This document shows positions 11,122-22,863 of a DNA stretch of 64,000 nt, piece after piece. Source of the stretch: Pseudeuparius sepicola (Eukaryota > Arthropoda > Insecta > Coleoptera > Anthribidae). The notes under the pieces were generated by a model, which saw only the letters and a program-made list of their open reading frames with translations, searched no databases and was not told the DNA's origin. The stretch spans positions 32,369,453 through 32,433,452 of the forward strand of contig OY987306.1 of the NCBI GenBank assembly GCA_963920635.1, in the 5' to 3' direction. Position 1 is the stretch's first letter. Each line of letters opens with the position of its first letter. Both the position numbers and the translations under genes were made by a program.

Positions 11122-12832
11122 AAATTTCGACAGCAATATTGGCTTTGTTGAATCTCCATTTATAATATTCTTGTAATAACTGTTTTCAATAATTTTCCAT
11201 ATTTTCGCCTAGATTCAAAGGACGATTCTGTGCAAACTAAACAAAGTAGAACTAGTAAACACTAGTAGAACTAGTAGGTAAACACTAGTAGAACTAGTAA
11301 ACACTAATCAGGTATCTTATAGCCAATAGAAAATGATAAATATCAAGTTGTTTCCAAATAGACTTACCTAATTCTTTCTATAAAGTTCTTAATTGTACAA
11401 TACAATAATAATTATTGTGCCATTACCAAAGAGACAATCGAGGCATTATCTTTTCTTGTCATTTAGCCATGAAGTAGGTAAGCTCTCGATATTCTCATGA
11501 ACAATACAGCGTTGCTCTCCAAATCGCTATTGTAATTGTCCTTGTTTGGTATCGATATATTATTTATTACTTAATTGTCCATCAGATAGATTGCTATCAT
11601 CTGTGGCACTCGATCGTTTAAGATCCTTGCGAAATCCGTATTGTAGAACTGAAACCATAATAAGAGGGGATATAGTCGCACATGTTGAAAACAACATAAT
11701 TTTTTTAGAGTTATGTATTTTTATGGTCTAACTTATGTTAAAATAAATCTAGTTTCTTTTTAATAATCTACAAATTGTTGCCTTTTTTTCACCGTATGAG
11801 AACCTTTAAAAAACAATAGAATTTTATATAGTCCTCCTTACGGCAGAATGCGTGCGACGTAAGGGAGAAGCACTCGCAAATATTATAGAATTAGTCACAG
11901 TTCAGGGGCGTAGCTCAATTTTGTGTAACTCACTGATTTAATTTTCATATTCATATAATTGTTATTTAATTTATTGTTAATACTATTCTTAACGGTGATG
12001 CCTTAGATTATGGAGAAAGGCAAACCCTTATAACATTTCCAATTATTTCTCGTGCTTGAGAATGCAACGTTCTTCCCTGTTTACTCATTTTGCACACGTT
12101 AACTCCCAAACATACGAAACGCCACTGAGCTCTCTGAGCCGGCGGAAAAAACTTGCCAGCGGCCTAAAAAATGAGGTCTGAATGGTAGCCCAAATACGCA
12201 GTTAACTTTACGTACTATAGAAACAGGCACAAAACGCGTTGGCTAACTGATTTTGTCAGCCGACTCCTTCGCAGAAGTGCTGTGTTGCCGTATTTCAAAG
12301 GGGATGGTAGACGCGACGATGTTGAAAAAAATATAATAGGTGTTTTATCACACCGCGTTAAAAATAAATGATAAACAAAAATGGGTAACTGGTCCCGTGA
12401 TGCGAGCTTTATTTTTTCGGCATAACAGAGTTCAGAAATTCGGCTTCAATAATGATAAAACTTGTATTCGCCAATAAATAACGACTACTCGTATAGGAAA
12501 TCTCGCAACGCTGCCCGCATTCTTTAGAAACGTTTTCTTTCGTGCTTTGGACTATACGTATGGAAGAAGCAAATCGCAATATTTTAGTTCTAGTCACACT
12601 ATTTTCTTAGTAACCTGGTTACGTTTATACTATGTATGAAAGCTAGTACCTAATCCGGATGTATATATTTATTGACGTAAGTACCTGGTGTCTTTTAATT
12701 ATTGTATTTGCTTTGCTTTGGTTTTACAAATGTTTCCCTATTCTTATCATATTATATTTGATTTATTGTTAACTATCACGATTAATACTTAATTATTGAT
12801 ATATTGTCGTTAATTCCAGTGTTCTGAATCTA
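11122..12832. other. Non-coding AT-rich DNA, no gene recognised
   Basis: A short cluster of CACTAGTAGAACTAGTAAA repeats at 11251-11310 is a simple local duplication. A block at 11135-11215 resembles 27190-27320, suggesting an old shared repeat. No frame shows a domain. Confidence 0.45.
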
Positions 12833-13956
12833 CAGGGTGTCTCATGTTGATCTGGAACACCCCTGTAAAATTTGAACTGGATTACGGATTTTAACGAATT
12901 CTTTTTTATACATAGGGCCCTCCTAGACGTACTTATCAGACATTTTTCAATGACCATACGATTATTTCAGGGCCGGATTAAAAAATTTTTTTAACCAAAT
13001 TTTCGAGTTAAGGTATCAGCGATTTTTTTATCGGAAATCTGATAACGTAGCGTTAATCAGCGCCCCTGAAAACCCCCAGATTCCAAATTTCAAGAAATTA
13101 TTCCCACAAATTATACTTATACACTGCATCATAATTGCAAAAAATCAAAATTTCAATTTGAGTTTAGCTATTAAGGTGGCTATGGAAACAAGTGAAAATG
13201 GTAAAAAGAGGTCCACGGCTCGCGGAAAAACAATGGCTTGCAGAAAAAATGTCAGTTTATGCATTTACAACAAATGTTATTCAGGGGTTGATGTTGCTAA
13301 AATAATTTAGATGTTAACAATAATTTAGTGGGTATAAAATGTAACTTCTAATCGATTCGTCAATACATTTCTGTCGTTTAAAATATTGCTGCCTTTAATT
13401 ACATTCTTCAAATGCGTACATTGTAGTGTACAATCTTATATTTTATTATTTGTAACAAAAAAATTTAAAAATTAACGTTTCTCAAAGTGTTTGCACTTGC
13501 ACGACTGCCTGCGACGGCAGCGTGCTCTCTTGCGTCTAAAATGGCATAAAATTTGTACTGTACAGCAATAATGTGGACCTCTTTTTACCATTTTCACTTG
13601 TTTCCATAGCCACCTTAATAGCTGAACTCAAATTGAAATGTTGATTTTTTACGATTATGATGCAGTGTAAAAAGTCTAATTTGTGGGAATAATTTCTTGA
13701 AATTTTGAATCTGGGGGTTTTCAGGGGAGCTGCTTAACGCCACGTTATCAGATTTCCGATAAAATAATCGCTGATACCTTAACTCGAAAATTTTGGTCAA
13801 AATTTTTTTTAATCCGGCCCTGGAATAATCGTATGGTCATTGAAATGTGTTAGATAAGTACATCTCGGAGGGCTCTATAGACAAAAAAAAATCGTTAAAA
13901 TCCGTAAGTCAGTTCAGATTTTACAGGGGTGTTCCAGATCAAAATGAGACACCCTG
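12833..13956. mobile_element. Giant foldback element, two 384-bp inverted arms
   Basis: The sequence starts CAGGGTGTCTCATGTTGATC and ends with the near-exact complement, GATCAAAATGAGACACCCTG, with TA on both outer sides (12831-12832, 13957-13958). Left arm 12833-13216 and right arm 13573-13956 are both 384 bp and stay collinear throughout. A 356-bp unpaired core lies between. A short repeat near each end (CTGGAACACCCCTGTAAA) gives a second, nested hairpin. No protein is encoded; the frame at 13615-13800 is an arm read through. TA flanks suggest Tc1/mariner-type mobilisation. Confidence 0.85.
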
Positions 13957-14497
13957 TATGATTCTTTGTGTAAATCCAACTATTCCTCTCTTCATATACT
14001 TTTTTTATATCAGCAGTGAAGAAAGTCGTTTTTTCTTCTTCGGTTCCCTTAAACGCTCGACTGAGATGCCGAAAAACCTATTTTTATATACAGTTAGAAC
14101 TTCGTCGTGCCATATTTCCAAAAAATAATTAAGTTCTCACTGTCGGACTTCGGTCGATAATTCATTAGTCTGCCGCATTACGCCCGCTGAACACAGTAGC
14201 TGGTTTTTAGTGCCGCCTTGGTCGTTATCAAGATAAGCAATCACAAAGGCAATAGGCAGGCCAATTACCTGTAAGCCCGGGACAGCGGCTTATTAGATAG
14301 TAATAAGAAAAATCGATCTTACATCGGATGGTTAGGCTTGGGACCGATGGTAATCGATTTTGTTGTTTGATTTCGATATTAAGGCGCAATTCACACGCCC
14401 TCTTGGACACTATTCGAACTACTATAGTCGCTACAAGCGAGATGACAATAAATTTCAGATTCCCACTACAAAGAAACATCTGAATATTGATAATTTA

Positions 14498-14974
14498 TTT
14501 TTTATTATACTTCTTTGAAAACACCTTATTTTCATCTGTTTTAGCAATAATGAAAGATGGGGTTTTTCGGGCTAGCGCACGGAAACAGCGCATGGAAAAA
14601 CTTTCCGTGCGCTGAATAAAAATACCGAATATATGGCTTTAAAACAGAAATATGCAGCAAAGTAAACTAAATTTAAGAAACTCTATATGCTCTCTGATAT
14701 TTAACATGTACCTATTTGGTATTTTAATTCGTAAGTGTTTCAATATTTAGGTAGATACATTTCTGTAATATTTTTGACGTTTTATTCACCTTATCTGACA
14801 ATAACTAATTTACAACAAAGCACCTTTGAAATAATTTGAGAGTAACCATAGAAACGCATCATACATACCACACACTATATTGTCCGCATTATTTATTTTT
14901 TGTCAATTAAATTTATTATAATTATGCAGATAAAATGTTTTAAGTTTCCGTTTTCAAAGAAGTATAATAAAAAA
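14498..14974. mobile_element. MITE-like element with 25-bp perfect inverted repeats
   Basis: TTTTTTATTATACTTCTTTG... at 14498-14522 is matched base for base in inverse at 14950-14974. The 427-bp interior is non-coding. No clear target duplication is visible because both flanks are T/A-rich. Confidence 0.6.
14573..14612. repeat. Hairpin, 12-bp perfect arms
   Basis: AGCGCACGGAAA pairs with TTTCCGTGCGCT around a 16-base loop. The same GCACGGAAA core recurs in the hairpins at 15000-15081, so it may be a protein-binding site belonging to this repeat family. Confidence 0.65.
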
Positions 14975-14999
14975 TATCGTTCATTACACGTCCAGAAAT

Positions 15000-15081
15000 A
15001 GATTTTTCCGTGCTTGCATGACTTCCCGTGTTCGGCTGCGCGTCACACGGGAATTTGTCACGCGCGCACGGAAAAATCTTT
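15000..15081. repeat. Nested double hairpin
   Basis: The outer arms AGATTTTTCCGTGC and GCACGGAAAAATCT are perfect complements. Inside them TTCCCGTGT pairs with ACACGGGAA. The outer pairing extends further with a few mismatches into the flanking GAAATA and TATTTC. Confidence 0.65.
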
Positions 15082-15137
15082 ATTTCCAGACTCGTAATGA
15101 AATATACTATTACATTCTACTAAATCGGTTGAATCAG

Positions 15138-15258
15138 GCAAATGTGTCTGTTACAACGAATTTAATATCCAAAATAAAAGAAAATGCTTGTCCCTTTAAT
15201 TTGGCAAGTTTACATGGCATATTCCATACATTTTCTTAAGAAAAACGAGTCTAAAAAA
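15138..15258. repeat. Family C fragment
   Basis: CAAATGTGTCTGTTACAACG through CTTAAGAAAAACGAGTCTAA matches the interior of the family C elements (for example 6215-6330). Neither terminal repeat is present. Confidence 0.7.
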
Positions 15259-15261
15259 TTA

Positions 15262-15535
15262 AAAAAAAAAATTAAAACCGATTTCACAAATTTGTCCGTA
15301 TGCACATTTCAACTAAAATTTTAGAAATATTTTTCTTTCTAAATTGAGTTATCTTTGGATTTGGTGACAGTCAAGGCAAGGAATTTAAATCTATTTAGAT
15401 ATGAATACATCATATCCTACATACATCATAACTAACTGTCACCGACTCCAAAGATAACTCAATTTAGAAAGAGAAAAATATTTCTAAAATTTTAGTTGAA
15501 ATGTGTATACGGGCAAATTTGTGAAGTCGGTGTTA
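15262..15535. mobile_element. Foldback MITE
   Basis: Left arm 15262-15390 (AAAACCGATTTCACAAATTT..., ATCTTTGGATTTGGTGACAG) pairs with the right arm 15436-15535 (CTGTCACCGACTCCAAAGAT..., TTTGTGAAGTCGGTGTT). A solo left arm of the same family lies at 24797-24935. Confidence 0.7.
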
Positions 15536-15599
15536 TTTTTTGTTATTTTTTTTTAATTTTTAGTGGAGTGTGCATACGAGCAAATTTTTGAAGTCGGTT

Positions 15600-16040
15600 T
15601 TAATTTTTTTGTTAAATTTTTTTTATTTCTTATTTATCCACCCTTAGGATTGAAATTTTTCTCTTCAAATTTAAATGTGACTACTCATAAGGTAACCCCT
15701 TTCCAATAAAATAAGAATCATCCAAATCGGTCCAACATGAACGTTCATTCCCTATTTATCTACCCTTAGGGGTGGAATTTTTTCGGTCCAATATGAAATT
15801 TTATCCCCTATTTTAAATTTAAATGGGGTCACTCCTAAAGTAATCCCTTTCTAATAAAAAGAGAATCATCGAAATCGGTCCAATATGAAATTTCATCCCC
15901 TATTTGTCCACCCTTAGGGGTGGAATTTTTTCTTCAAATTTAAATGGGGCCATGCTGTAATTATACCCTTTCAAATAAAAAAAAAAAAGAAAAAACTAAA
16001 AATACAACCGAATTGATAACCTCCTTTTTTGAAGTCTGTT
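15600..16040. repeat. Tandem diverged repeat of the CCACCCTTAGGGGTGGAA type
   Basis: Three diverged units each carry ACCCTTAGG.(T/G)G.AATTTTT, TTTCTAATAAAA.AGAATCAT and GAAATCGGTCCAATATGAAA. The array ends with CCGAATTGATAACCTCC and a TTTTTTGAAGTCTGTT tail, a motif often found at one end of dispersed arthropod repeats (recalled, not checked). Non-coding. Confidence 0.6.
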
Positions 16041-16077
16041 AAAAATAAGCAAGAGAATGTTGGTATCTTCTGGTTTA

Positions 16078-16294
16078 AAATGAAGGCGCAACGCCGCGCG
16101 TAGTCGGTTCGCGGACGGGTGATCCCTTGTTATTATTTTCTTGTCTAATAAAACATTTTTTTTTCGATTTCAAAAAAAATATAATATGTACCTCGGCACA
16201 GAAGTTCTTTTTATGACTCATGTGCCTCGGCAACTAAACTCCACATGAGTCATAAAAAGTTGAAGTTCAGTGCCTTGGTACATAAATAACTATT
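16078..16294 (-). mobile_element. Family D repeat, truncated copy D1
   Basis: It runs from GCAACGCCGCGCGTAGTCGG to the terminal GGTACATAAATAACTATT. The terminal 100 bp contains its own hairpin, TATGACTCATGTG...CACATGAGTCATA, nested within TACCTCGGCAC...GTGCCTTGGTA. The other end of the element is absent. Confidence 0.75.
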
Positions 16295-16369
16295 ATAGAA
16301 GAAAGTGCGGTTATTTTTTGGTTTTCTGTCACCTGTTGAAGTGTCGCAGAATAAAACTGAATCACCCTG

Positions 16370-17119
16370 CACGGGCGTAGCCAAGGGGGGGGGTTTCGGG
16401 GGTTCAACCCCCCCCCCCCCGAAATAAGCAAAATATTACCTAATATTATCTATCCTTGTTAAGGATAGAGACGTGAATCATTATTACTGTCGAAAAATGG
16501 AGGGGAAAAAAGGAAGGGTGATAAACTTAAAGGTATGGACTACTGGAAAAAGTGGTGTAGTCAAGGTCAAGGGGTTTCTAATAAAGAAACAAATTTGGAT
16601 TTAGCTATCAAAGCTTCAGCTACCTTGTATGCTGATAAGAAGACTGCCTACCCCGAAATCTAGTTTGGAATGCCTAGATATGTGCGATAAAAACCTTTAT
16701 CCTAATATTTACACATTACTACAAATCTTGGCTACCATTCCTGTATCCACTGCTACCCCAGAAAGGTCTTTCTCGAGCCTAAGGAGACTGAAAAACTATT
16801 TACGAAACACTACAAGTGAAAACAGACTTAATGGTTTGGCTCTAATGAACATTCACTATGGAACAGAAATTCATGCAGATGAAGTAGTAGATATATTTAA
16901 AAGAAAAAGCCGAAGATTTCTTCTTTAATGGTTTTAGATTTAGCGCAGAGGAACGAAATTAATTTATCCATTTCAAAAGTTAAGAACTTTATAAATATAT
17001 GTCGTAGTTTTTCGGATGGATATATAGATATTAAATTTCATATAAGTATATTTTTGTTGTTTTATTTACTTCTCAAACTAACCCCCCCCCCCCAAAACTA
17101 AATCCTGGCTACGCCCGTG
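16370..17119 (+). mobile_element. hAT element (ZMYM1-like group), deleted copy 1, perfect 8-bp TSD
   Basis: The ends are CACGGGCGTAGCCAAGG and CCTGGCTACGCCCGTG, each followed inward by a long G or C run. TCACCCTG is duplicated at 16362-16369 and 17120-17127. Relative to the copies at 32849 and 41982, this one lacks the promoter and 5' leader (about 390 bp), so it could not start its own transcription from that promoter. It keeps the last part of the transposase. The exact duplication suggests a fairly recent insertion. Confidence 0.92.
16629..16928 (+). pseudogene. hAT transposase C-terminus (dimerisation domain)
   Basis: The open frame contains TATPERSFSSLRRLKNYLRN, then SENRLNGLALMNIH, the hallmark of the hAT C-terminal dimerisation domain (Dimer_Tnp_hAT), as in ZMYM1-like hAT proteins. 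The preceding coding stretch (about 16480-16660: KMEGKKGRVINLKVW... and KETNLDLAIKASAT) is in other frames. Everything between the N-terminus and this domain, including the RNase H catalytic core, is missing. The first methionine is unlikely to be the real start. The frame is intact to the stop. Confidence 0.85.
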
Positions 17120-17919
17120 TCACCCTGTATACTTTTAAATTCTGTCTCTCAAACATTTAACAAAGGAAACCATAAAAGACAGTAGTGGTCGGCACGTTGC
17201 CGGAATAAAAAATTAAAAATTCCGATATCAACAAAATGTCTCGTTACATATTCTGTGATCGGTAGCGCCCGCGTGCCTAACATTCGAAATTTTCGTTTCG
17301 AATTAATTTGTCTTTCACGAACTTCATCTTCCGTTCAAAGGCGACATTTCCTGCCGACTCAGGCCGCATTTCCTCGATATCTTCCTTTTTTTTTGTTCGG
17401 CGCGAACGTGACAGCGTTGCCACATGATCATTTTATTGTGAAACGTATTTATTGGACGTTTTTATGTGTGTCGAGGAAAACACGATTTTCTTTTTATATT
17501 GTGCACCATCTCTCGATTCCGTTGGATAATAGCCAGCTGCCTTGTAGGGTATAAGCGGTGGGTATTGTGAAATGGATGAAAAATGTTTATATGGCGATTT
17601 AACTGTTTCGCAAAAACGCCACGAATTTGGCACATAATAAGAAACAGTAGTGCGGCAGGGTCCTGGGCAAGAAGAATGAAAGCACTTTTGGCAAAGTCTA
17701 GAGAATACTATAAGTCGGATCACTCCTTTGAAGTCGTCGATTTTTTGCGACCGGTCGTAAATTAATGTCAGCTCGCCACTCTATCCAAAACACCGTAAAG
17801 CTGGTTGCACCAAGTCATACGGGGGCACCTCTATATTGACTTTCCATTATGCACAATAGGAATAATAAGTATAACAGAAAATTAAGGAGCATAATATGTA
17901 TACTAAAAATGCAGGTCTA

Positions 17920-19333
17920 GCAAGGGCAGAATGTAAAGGCGAAGTCGGCAATAAATCATCAAAGAGAGAGCGCTATATCTATTGCTTTACTTGCACTCGC
18001 ACAATTACACTCATGTCTCCTCCTCCAATTTGTATTCGACGTACGTCTTAAAGTTCGCTAAGCACCTTTCATGAAAGGAAGAGAGATAGAAAACCTAGTA
18101 CTTGTCTTGTATTACTAGTTGATTGTTTAAGGCAGGCAGGGTCGGCCTAGAATAAATTATTGCTTTACTACCTGCTGTGAACGGACGGATTAAAAATTTG
18201 TACTTAGGTATTTAAATAATTATTGTAATGGTTAGGCAAAAAATATATATATTTATATTTTTAGTTACAAATTAAATATCAACATAAAATATACTTTACA
18301 TAGTCAGAAGTCAGTATATACATAATAAAGAAATAATAATATTAATATACATTTAATTCGTTATAAATTTTAGTCCGAATATAAAATACTATCACCCGAA
18401 TATGAATCGTCATTTATATTAATAATAATTGGGTCTATGTCAACGCCCAATATCTTTTCTTTTTCCCAACAATCCTTAATAACGTTCTCGGTATGTTTTA
18501 TACAACAGGACCAGTTTTCTTTAGTGACTTCCTGGAGAGCTTCTTTCCAAATAGACATAACCGTGTTATCATCGTGCATTGCCTCAGATACCATTTTCTT
18601 ATTAAAAAAAGTTTTGCATTGGGCCCATATCAATTCTATTACATTAAATATACAATGATATGGGGGAAGCCTCAACAGTTCATGTCCCATTTTATTATTT
18701 ATATTGTCAGACGCATAAGGCAACTTGGATTTGCTGCAGCTCAAAATTCCTTTTTTTTTCCAGTTCTTCCCACATTTTTTCCCTAGTTAAGTGTTGCTTG
18801 TTAGTTGTCATGTCATAAATCAAACTTCTTACTTCTCCTTTATCCGATTCTGTCAAATCTTTAGTTTCGGGGCTACTTTACTTTTAGTGTGTACCATTTT
18901 AATATGTTTAATGCCTTCTTGCCTAATTCGTGAAATGGTCCTTGTACTAATCTGTAACGCCTCCGATGCACATTGAAGTACCGATAAATTTTCACGTGTG
19001 TTCTCTTTTTTTCTTGGAAATATTTCACTACATTTAATATTAATTTTCTACTTTGGGCACTGAATGCTTCACACTGCATTGTTAGTACAGGAAGTCTATC
19101 ACCAAAATAAACCAAATATTTAATTACTGCCCTGTTTTATAGGCGTACTCCCATTTGAATATATTATCTTTATTAACATAATGTATCAGACAAGGACAGT
19201 GCAATAAAAAGTTGGTCTTGCGGTTCTTTAAGCCGAACCCCTCGCTCCAAAACATAAGGGAGAACAGGTAGGAAAATCATAGCCCATCTATCTCGATTTT
19301 ATGGCCGACTTCGCCTTTACATTCTGCCCTTAC
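17920..19333 (-). mobile_element. Tc1/mariner (IS630-type) element nested in the P-like element
   Basis: The ends G(C/T)AAGGGCAGAATGTAAAGG and their inverse match over about 30 bp (17920-17949; 19304-19333). TA flanks both sides (17918-17919, 19334-19335). The interior encodes a degraded transposase on the reverse strand. This element inserted after the P-like element that surrounds it. Confidence 0.85.
18370..19115 (-). pseudogene. Tc1/mariner-like transposase, internally deleted and frameshifted
   Basis: The 5' half (19115 down to about 18750) reads in several frames: QCEAFSAQSRKLILNVVKYF, then SALQISTRTISRIRQEG-like helix-turn-helix sequence and KMWEELEKK. The 3' half (18744 down to 18370) is open and contains GHELLRLPPYHCIFNVIELI, whose final glutamate matches the third catalytic residue of DDE_3 transposases, followed by EVTKENWSCCIKHTENVIK. 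The region with the first two catalytic aspartates is missing: the EELEKK segment joins directly to the segment before GHE. It is therefore inactive, but the shape suggests the autonomous relative of this family. Confidence 0.8.
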
Positions 19334-19861
19334 TATAGATATTTTACTTTTTCCGTTTAAATAACGCAAGATATACCTAACTAAACGTAGGGTAAGTAAA
19401 AATATACATAAGTGTGTACGGAGCAAACAAAATTATTTACATAGTTTACATGTTTTGCAAAATTGTAAGTTTTGGATTTGATTTATTTTGTATTTGGGTT
19501 TTTGATTACCTCTTCGCAAATTTAAGTGTGTAGTAAATACGAACTCGCGTATATAATGAAACCAAATAGTCGTGGGGAAAACTTGCACACGGATATAGGA
19601 CGTATTTTATTAATCGGACTACCTTTAGTAGTCTAGAACCTAAGCCACCCTGATGCGACAAAATATTTTCTAAATTGATTATATTATATTCGCTAAATTC
19701 TCGTGGAGGTACTGTTAAACTGCCAAATTTAATGGTCCTGAACTGCCTTCATAGGCTTTTAGTTCACAAAATATTGTTGACTTGTCTCTGCCTGCCAGAT
19801 TACGCATACGAATATGCCTCTAACCATAGGCTTGTGGTAAACAGCAGTTGTTGTTAATAAA

Positions 19862-20284
19862 CTTTTTCCGGACGAAGTGAATCATTGGTCATCAAAATAT
19901 GCTTTACCTACAAATTTTTATACGTTTGTGTGCCTCTTCAGGAGCAATATTCTCAAATTTATGGTCATTGGCGAACTCTAAGGCCTTTTTCCATTGCCAA
20001 CATCTGCAATTATCAATATTTATATTTACAACAAACATGTTGGCTTTATATTATTCAACATATATACAATGTATATGTCATATAATATTATGCATAATAC
20101 GAGTATTATGTAATAATATTATAAAGTTTCGATGACTATAGAAATAATTTATTAAGACATTTTTCTTAGTTATACGTCAAACTAAATCTTACCTTTCAGG
20201 GTCTTTAGGAATTCGAAAAAGACACACAGATTTTGAATTGATTTTACAGCCATCCGCACTGCAATAAGAACCGTGATAAACCAT
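19862..20284 (-). pseudogene. THAP-domain exons of a P-like transposase (copy 2)
   Basis: Exon 1 (20284 down to 20193) reads MVYHGSYCSADGCK then VCLFRIPKDPER, with the C-x4-C pair and the FxxPKDPE block of THAP domains, ending at a GTAAG donor. Exon 2 (from 20003 down) starts after TTGCAG and reads CWQWKKALEFANDH, including the invariant tryptophan; the splice joins in frame. It then reaches KRIKICR and a stop, where the related copy at 9724 reads RICKAHFDDQ, so the last two zinc ligands are disrupted. Only the DNA-binding domain was ever present in this deleted element. Confidence 0.75.
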
Positions 20285-20514
20285 CACTACTCAGAATTGG
20301 CAACGGTATTGGATATAATTTACGCGCACCCGGTACAATACGAAGCACTCCGTTCCGAGAGACACTGTGTAACAAAGTGACGCTCGGAATCGCCCGCTCA
20401 GCGGGATATCGATCGAGGGCTAAGGCGAAGGGAGCGGGATCGGGCAGGAGGGAAATATTTGTTTACACAGGCCAAGTGAGCGGACTTATAGTATTCTCTA
20501 GACTTTGCTTTTGG

Positions 20515-21040
20515 TTGCCAAGGTTGCGCGCTTGTATGTGCAGAGTTAACCCTCTGTAAAATCTGTATTATTGCCAATTATTCCGTAATAATAATCGGCT
20601 CCCAATCAAATAACAATTTATAGAAACAGAGATCGGGACGCCGCATATAATAAATGTTAAGCATGCCTTCTTAGATAGCTATCTCAGTAACTATTGTTTT
20701 CGTGTTACCACAGCAATCTCATTTCAAAGATAATTAGTTACTGATCCAACATAGAACCTTTGCAATGATTTATATTGCTCGTAAAATAATATATTGATCA
20801 CTTGCCGGTCGTTTTTAAATTGTTGAAGCTTTCTTTGACTTCGGTTCATTCGACCTCGGATATCTATCACTGTTTTCACACTTTTATCAACTATGTGCTA
20901 CGTTTTGTACGTGAAAATATTTTTTTTATATCCAATAAACTGCTGACAGCCGGTGCATACTTGGTGGCCTATAGATTTGTAGAATAAAAATATCAAGGTT
21001 TCCTTGACAATTCCACCCGTCAACTCTGGAGGTGTCGAAG
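20515..21040. other. Non-coding stretch, no gene recognised
   Basis: Nothing recognisable; the small frame at 20802-20987 has no motif. Confidence 0.4.
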
Positions 21041-21653
21041 AATAGTTATTTATGTACCAAGGCACTGAAGTTCAACTTTTTATGACTCATGTGGAGTTTA
21101 GTTGCTGAGGCCTCTGGCCGAGGCAAATAAACCACATGAGTCATAAAAAGAACTTCAGTGCCGAGGTACATATTATATTTTTTTTGAAATCGGAAAAAAA
21201 TGTTTTATTAGGCAAGAAGATAATAATAAGGGATCACCCGTCCACGAACCGACTACGCGCGGCGTTGCTTGACTTTACCGATCGCTCTACCTAGGACAAG
21301 TATTATGATGTACGGCACCTTCTGACAGAAAAACCAAACTGCTGCTTCTTGTGCAGCCTGCACAACAAATTTATTGATTTTCAAATTTACTAAAATATGT
21401 ATACTGAAGGATTGCGCTTCTATAGGAAACAATTTCGCAATGTGTACGAAAAGTTAAATGAGCCCTTATCGGCCGGGTTTTGAATATTTGGTCACTTTTG
21501 ACGGGCGATTTCTCCGCGTCTGACGTTTGATGTTTACATCTCGCCAAGGCCTACTTATTGAAAAAATCATACAATAATGGGCTACATTATTTCACACGAT
21601 TTCTGTGCTTTTAATGACGATTTTGGGACATTTTAATGCCGATTTCAAGAAAA
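21041..21653 (+). mobile_element. Family D repeat, copy D2 (left end intact, right end missing)
   Basis: It begins AATAGTTATTTATGTACC and contains the terminal hairpin pairs GGCACTGAAGTTC/GAACTTCAGTGCC and TATGACTCATGTGG/CCACATGAGTCATA around GAGGCCTCTGGCCGAGGC. It runs collinear with copy D5 (48270-48995) to GCCGATTTCAAGAAAAA and then stops, lacking the right terminus. Confidence 0.75.
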
Positions 21654-21994
21654 AGTAATTTTTAGAATTTTTTTTAGGAAATTATTTTCGACCATTAAAC
21701 AAATTGTCCAATAAGTATAAATTTGATAACGATTCCTACCACTTTTCTTATTAAAAATTTCAAAATCTGTAATTAATCCACTCTATAAAATATTCTAATC
21801 ATTCTTGCCACCAAATTATACTAATCTGACCGGCAAAACAGTCGTTTTCAATGTTTCTCCATGCGGTTTTTATAAAGAAATATCGCCATAAATTTTAAAC
21901 AATAAGTTAATTAAATCTTAATATAATTATCGTGCTCTGCTGTGTTGGCATCCTAATCTGTTTACCGTTCGAAATGTCATAATGACATTAGTAA

Positions 21995-22036
21995 TACCAT
22001 TGAGTAAAGGAATAATTATTCCTTTACTCAATGGTA
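21995..22036. repeat. Perfect 42-bp palindrome
   Basis: TACCATTGAGTAAAGGAATAA is followed directly by its exact reverse complement with no loop. One base further out on each side the symmetry breaks. A second small palindrome, TGTCATAATGACA, lies just upstream at 21975. Confidence 0.9.
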
Positions 22037-22855
22037 ATACTTACGAAAAGTTAACGATTTAAATAGGATTTCACGCTCAAAATTAACATAAGATAGGTAA
22101 CCTACCGAAGGCGTAGGGCTCACCGGTCTCGAGCAAATATTTTTTTCGTAAATTCGACCCCTCGATTTTGGAGGTGTTGGACAATTTTGGACATTAAATA
22201 CGCAATCTCGGAAACGACTGGACGAAATCGAATTTAACCTTTTTCTCCGTCATCTACTGGTCGAACTACGTCGGAAAAACCTATTTTCGGGGCAGGTTAA
22301 CATTTTTGGAAGTTCAAAAAGGTACGCTTAGAAATTTTTTAGAGGAATTTAGGAACTTCCTAGTTCAATTTCGAGCGGATTTTCGGTTTCTGCGGGCCAA
22401 ACTGCGTCGGATGAGCCTGTTTTTGGCTAATTTTAATTTTTTCGCGAGATCGTCAAATTCCAGTGACCAATGGCCATCAAAGGAAAATCGAAGGTGAAAA
22501 CTCGAAGATCGAAGATGAAAGAAGCCACCTGGCTTCAAAAAACGATTTCTTGCTCACGCACGAACTTCATGAATGAACGTGAATCCAAACCATATAAAGC
22601 ATGAAACGAGAATGGAACTCTGAGAATTTGCATGTCTGAATTTCATAAATTGCAGCATCTGGACCTTCCTTCTCGAGAAATAAATGTTTTGATATATTTT
22701 GCTCTCGCGTTTTTTTCTCTTCGTGCATGACGTGAATCTTATGAGAGAACGGAGCGGGGACACCAACCATCAGCACCAAATACTTAAAGAATCTCTCGCG
22801 AACAGTTGAAAAATTTTAAAATAAAACAGTAGGTACATTGTATTTAGGATACATC
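22037..22855. other. Non-coding stretch, no gene recognised
   Basis: Short frames on both strands (22306-22497 plus; 22554-22779 minus) lack any motif. I see no repeat boundary in it. Confidence 0.4.
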
Positions 22856-22863
22856 GTTTTAGG

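Larger units (their letters stand above)
17692..20507 (-). mobile_element. P-superfamily (THAP) element with 7-bp TSD, interrupted by a mariner-like element
   Basis: The terminal repeats CAAAGTCTAGAGAATACTAT... (17692) and ...ATAGTATTCTCTAGACTTTG (20507) are perfect inverse matches over about 25 bp. CTTTTGG is duplicated at 17685-17691 and 20508-20514. The sequence between them holds an unrelated mariner-like element (17920-19333) and, outside that, THAP exons at the right-hand end, read leftward. Without the mariner insert the element is about 1.4 kb and has no catalytic domain. 7-8-bp duplications plus THAP exons point to the P superfamily. Confidence 0.85.

Noticed and set aside
16381..16423. 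Long G and C runs at hAT ends, seen as possible assembly gaps or G-quadruplex sites
   Set aside because: They occur at the same place in all three copies and differ only in length, so they belong to the element termini; run length may be imprecise.
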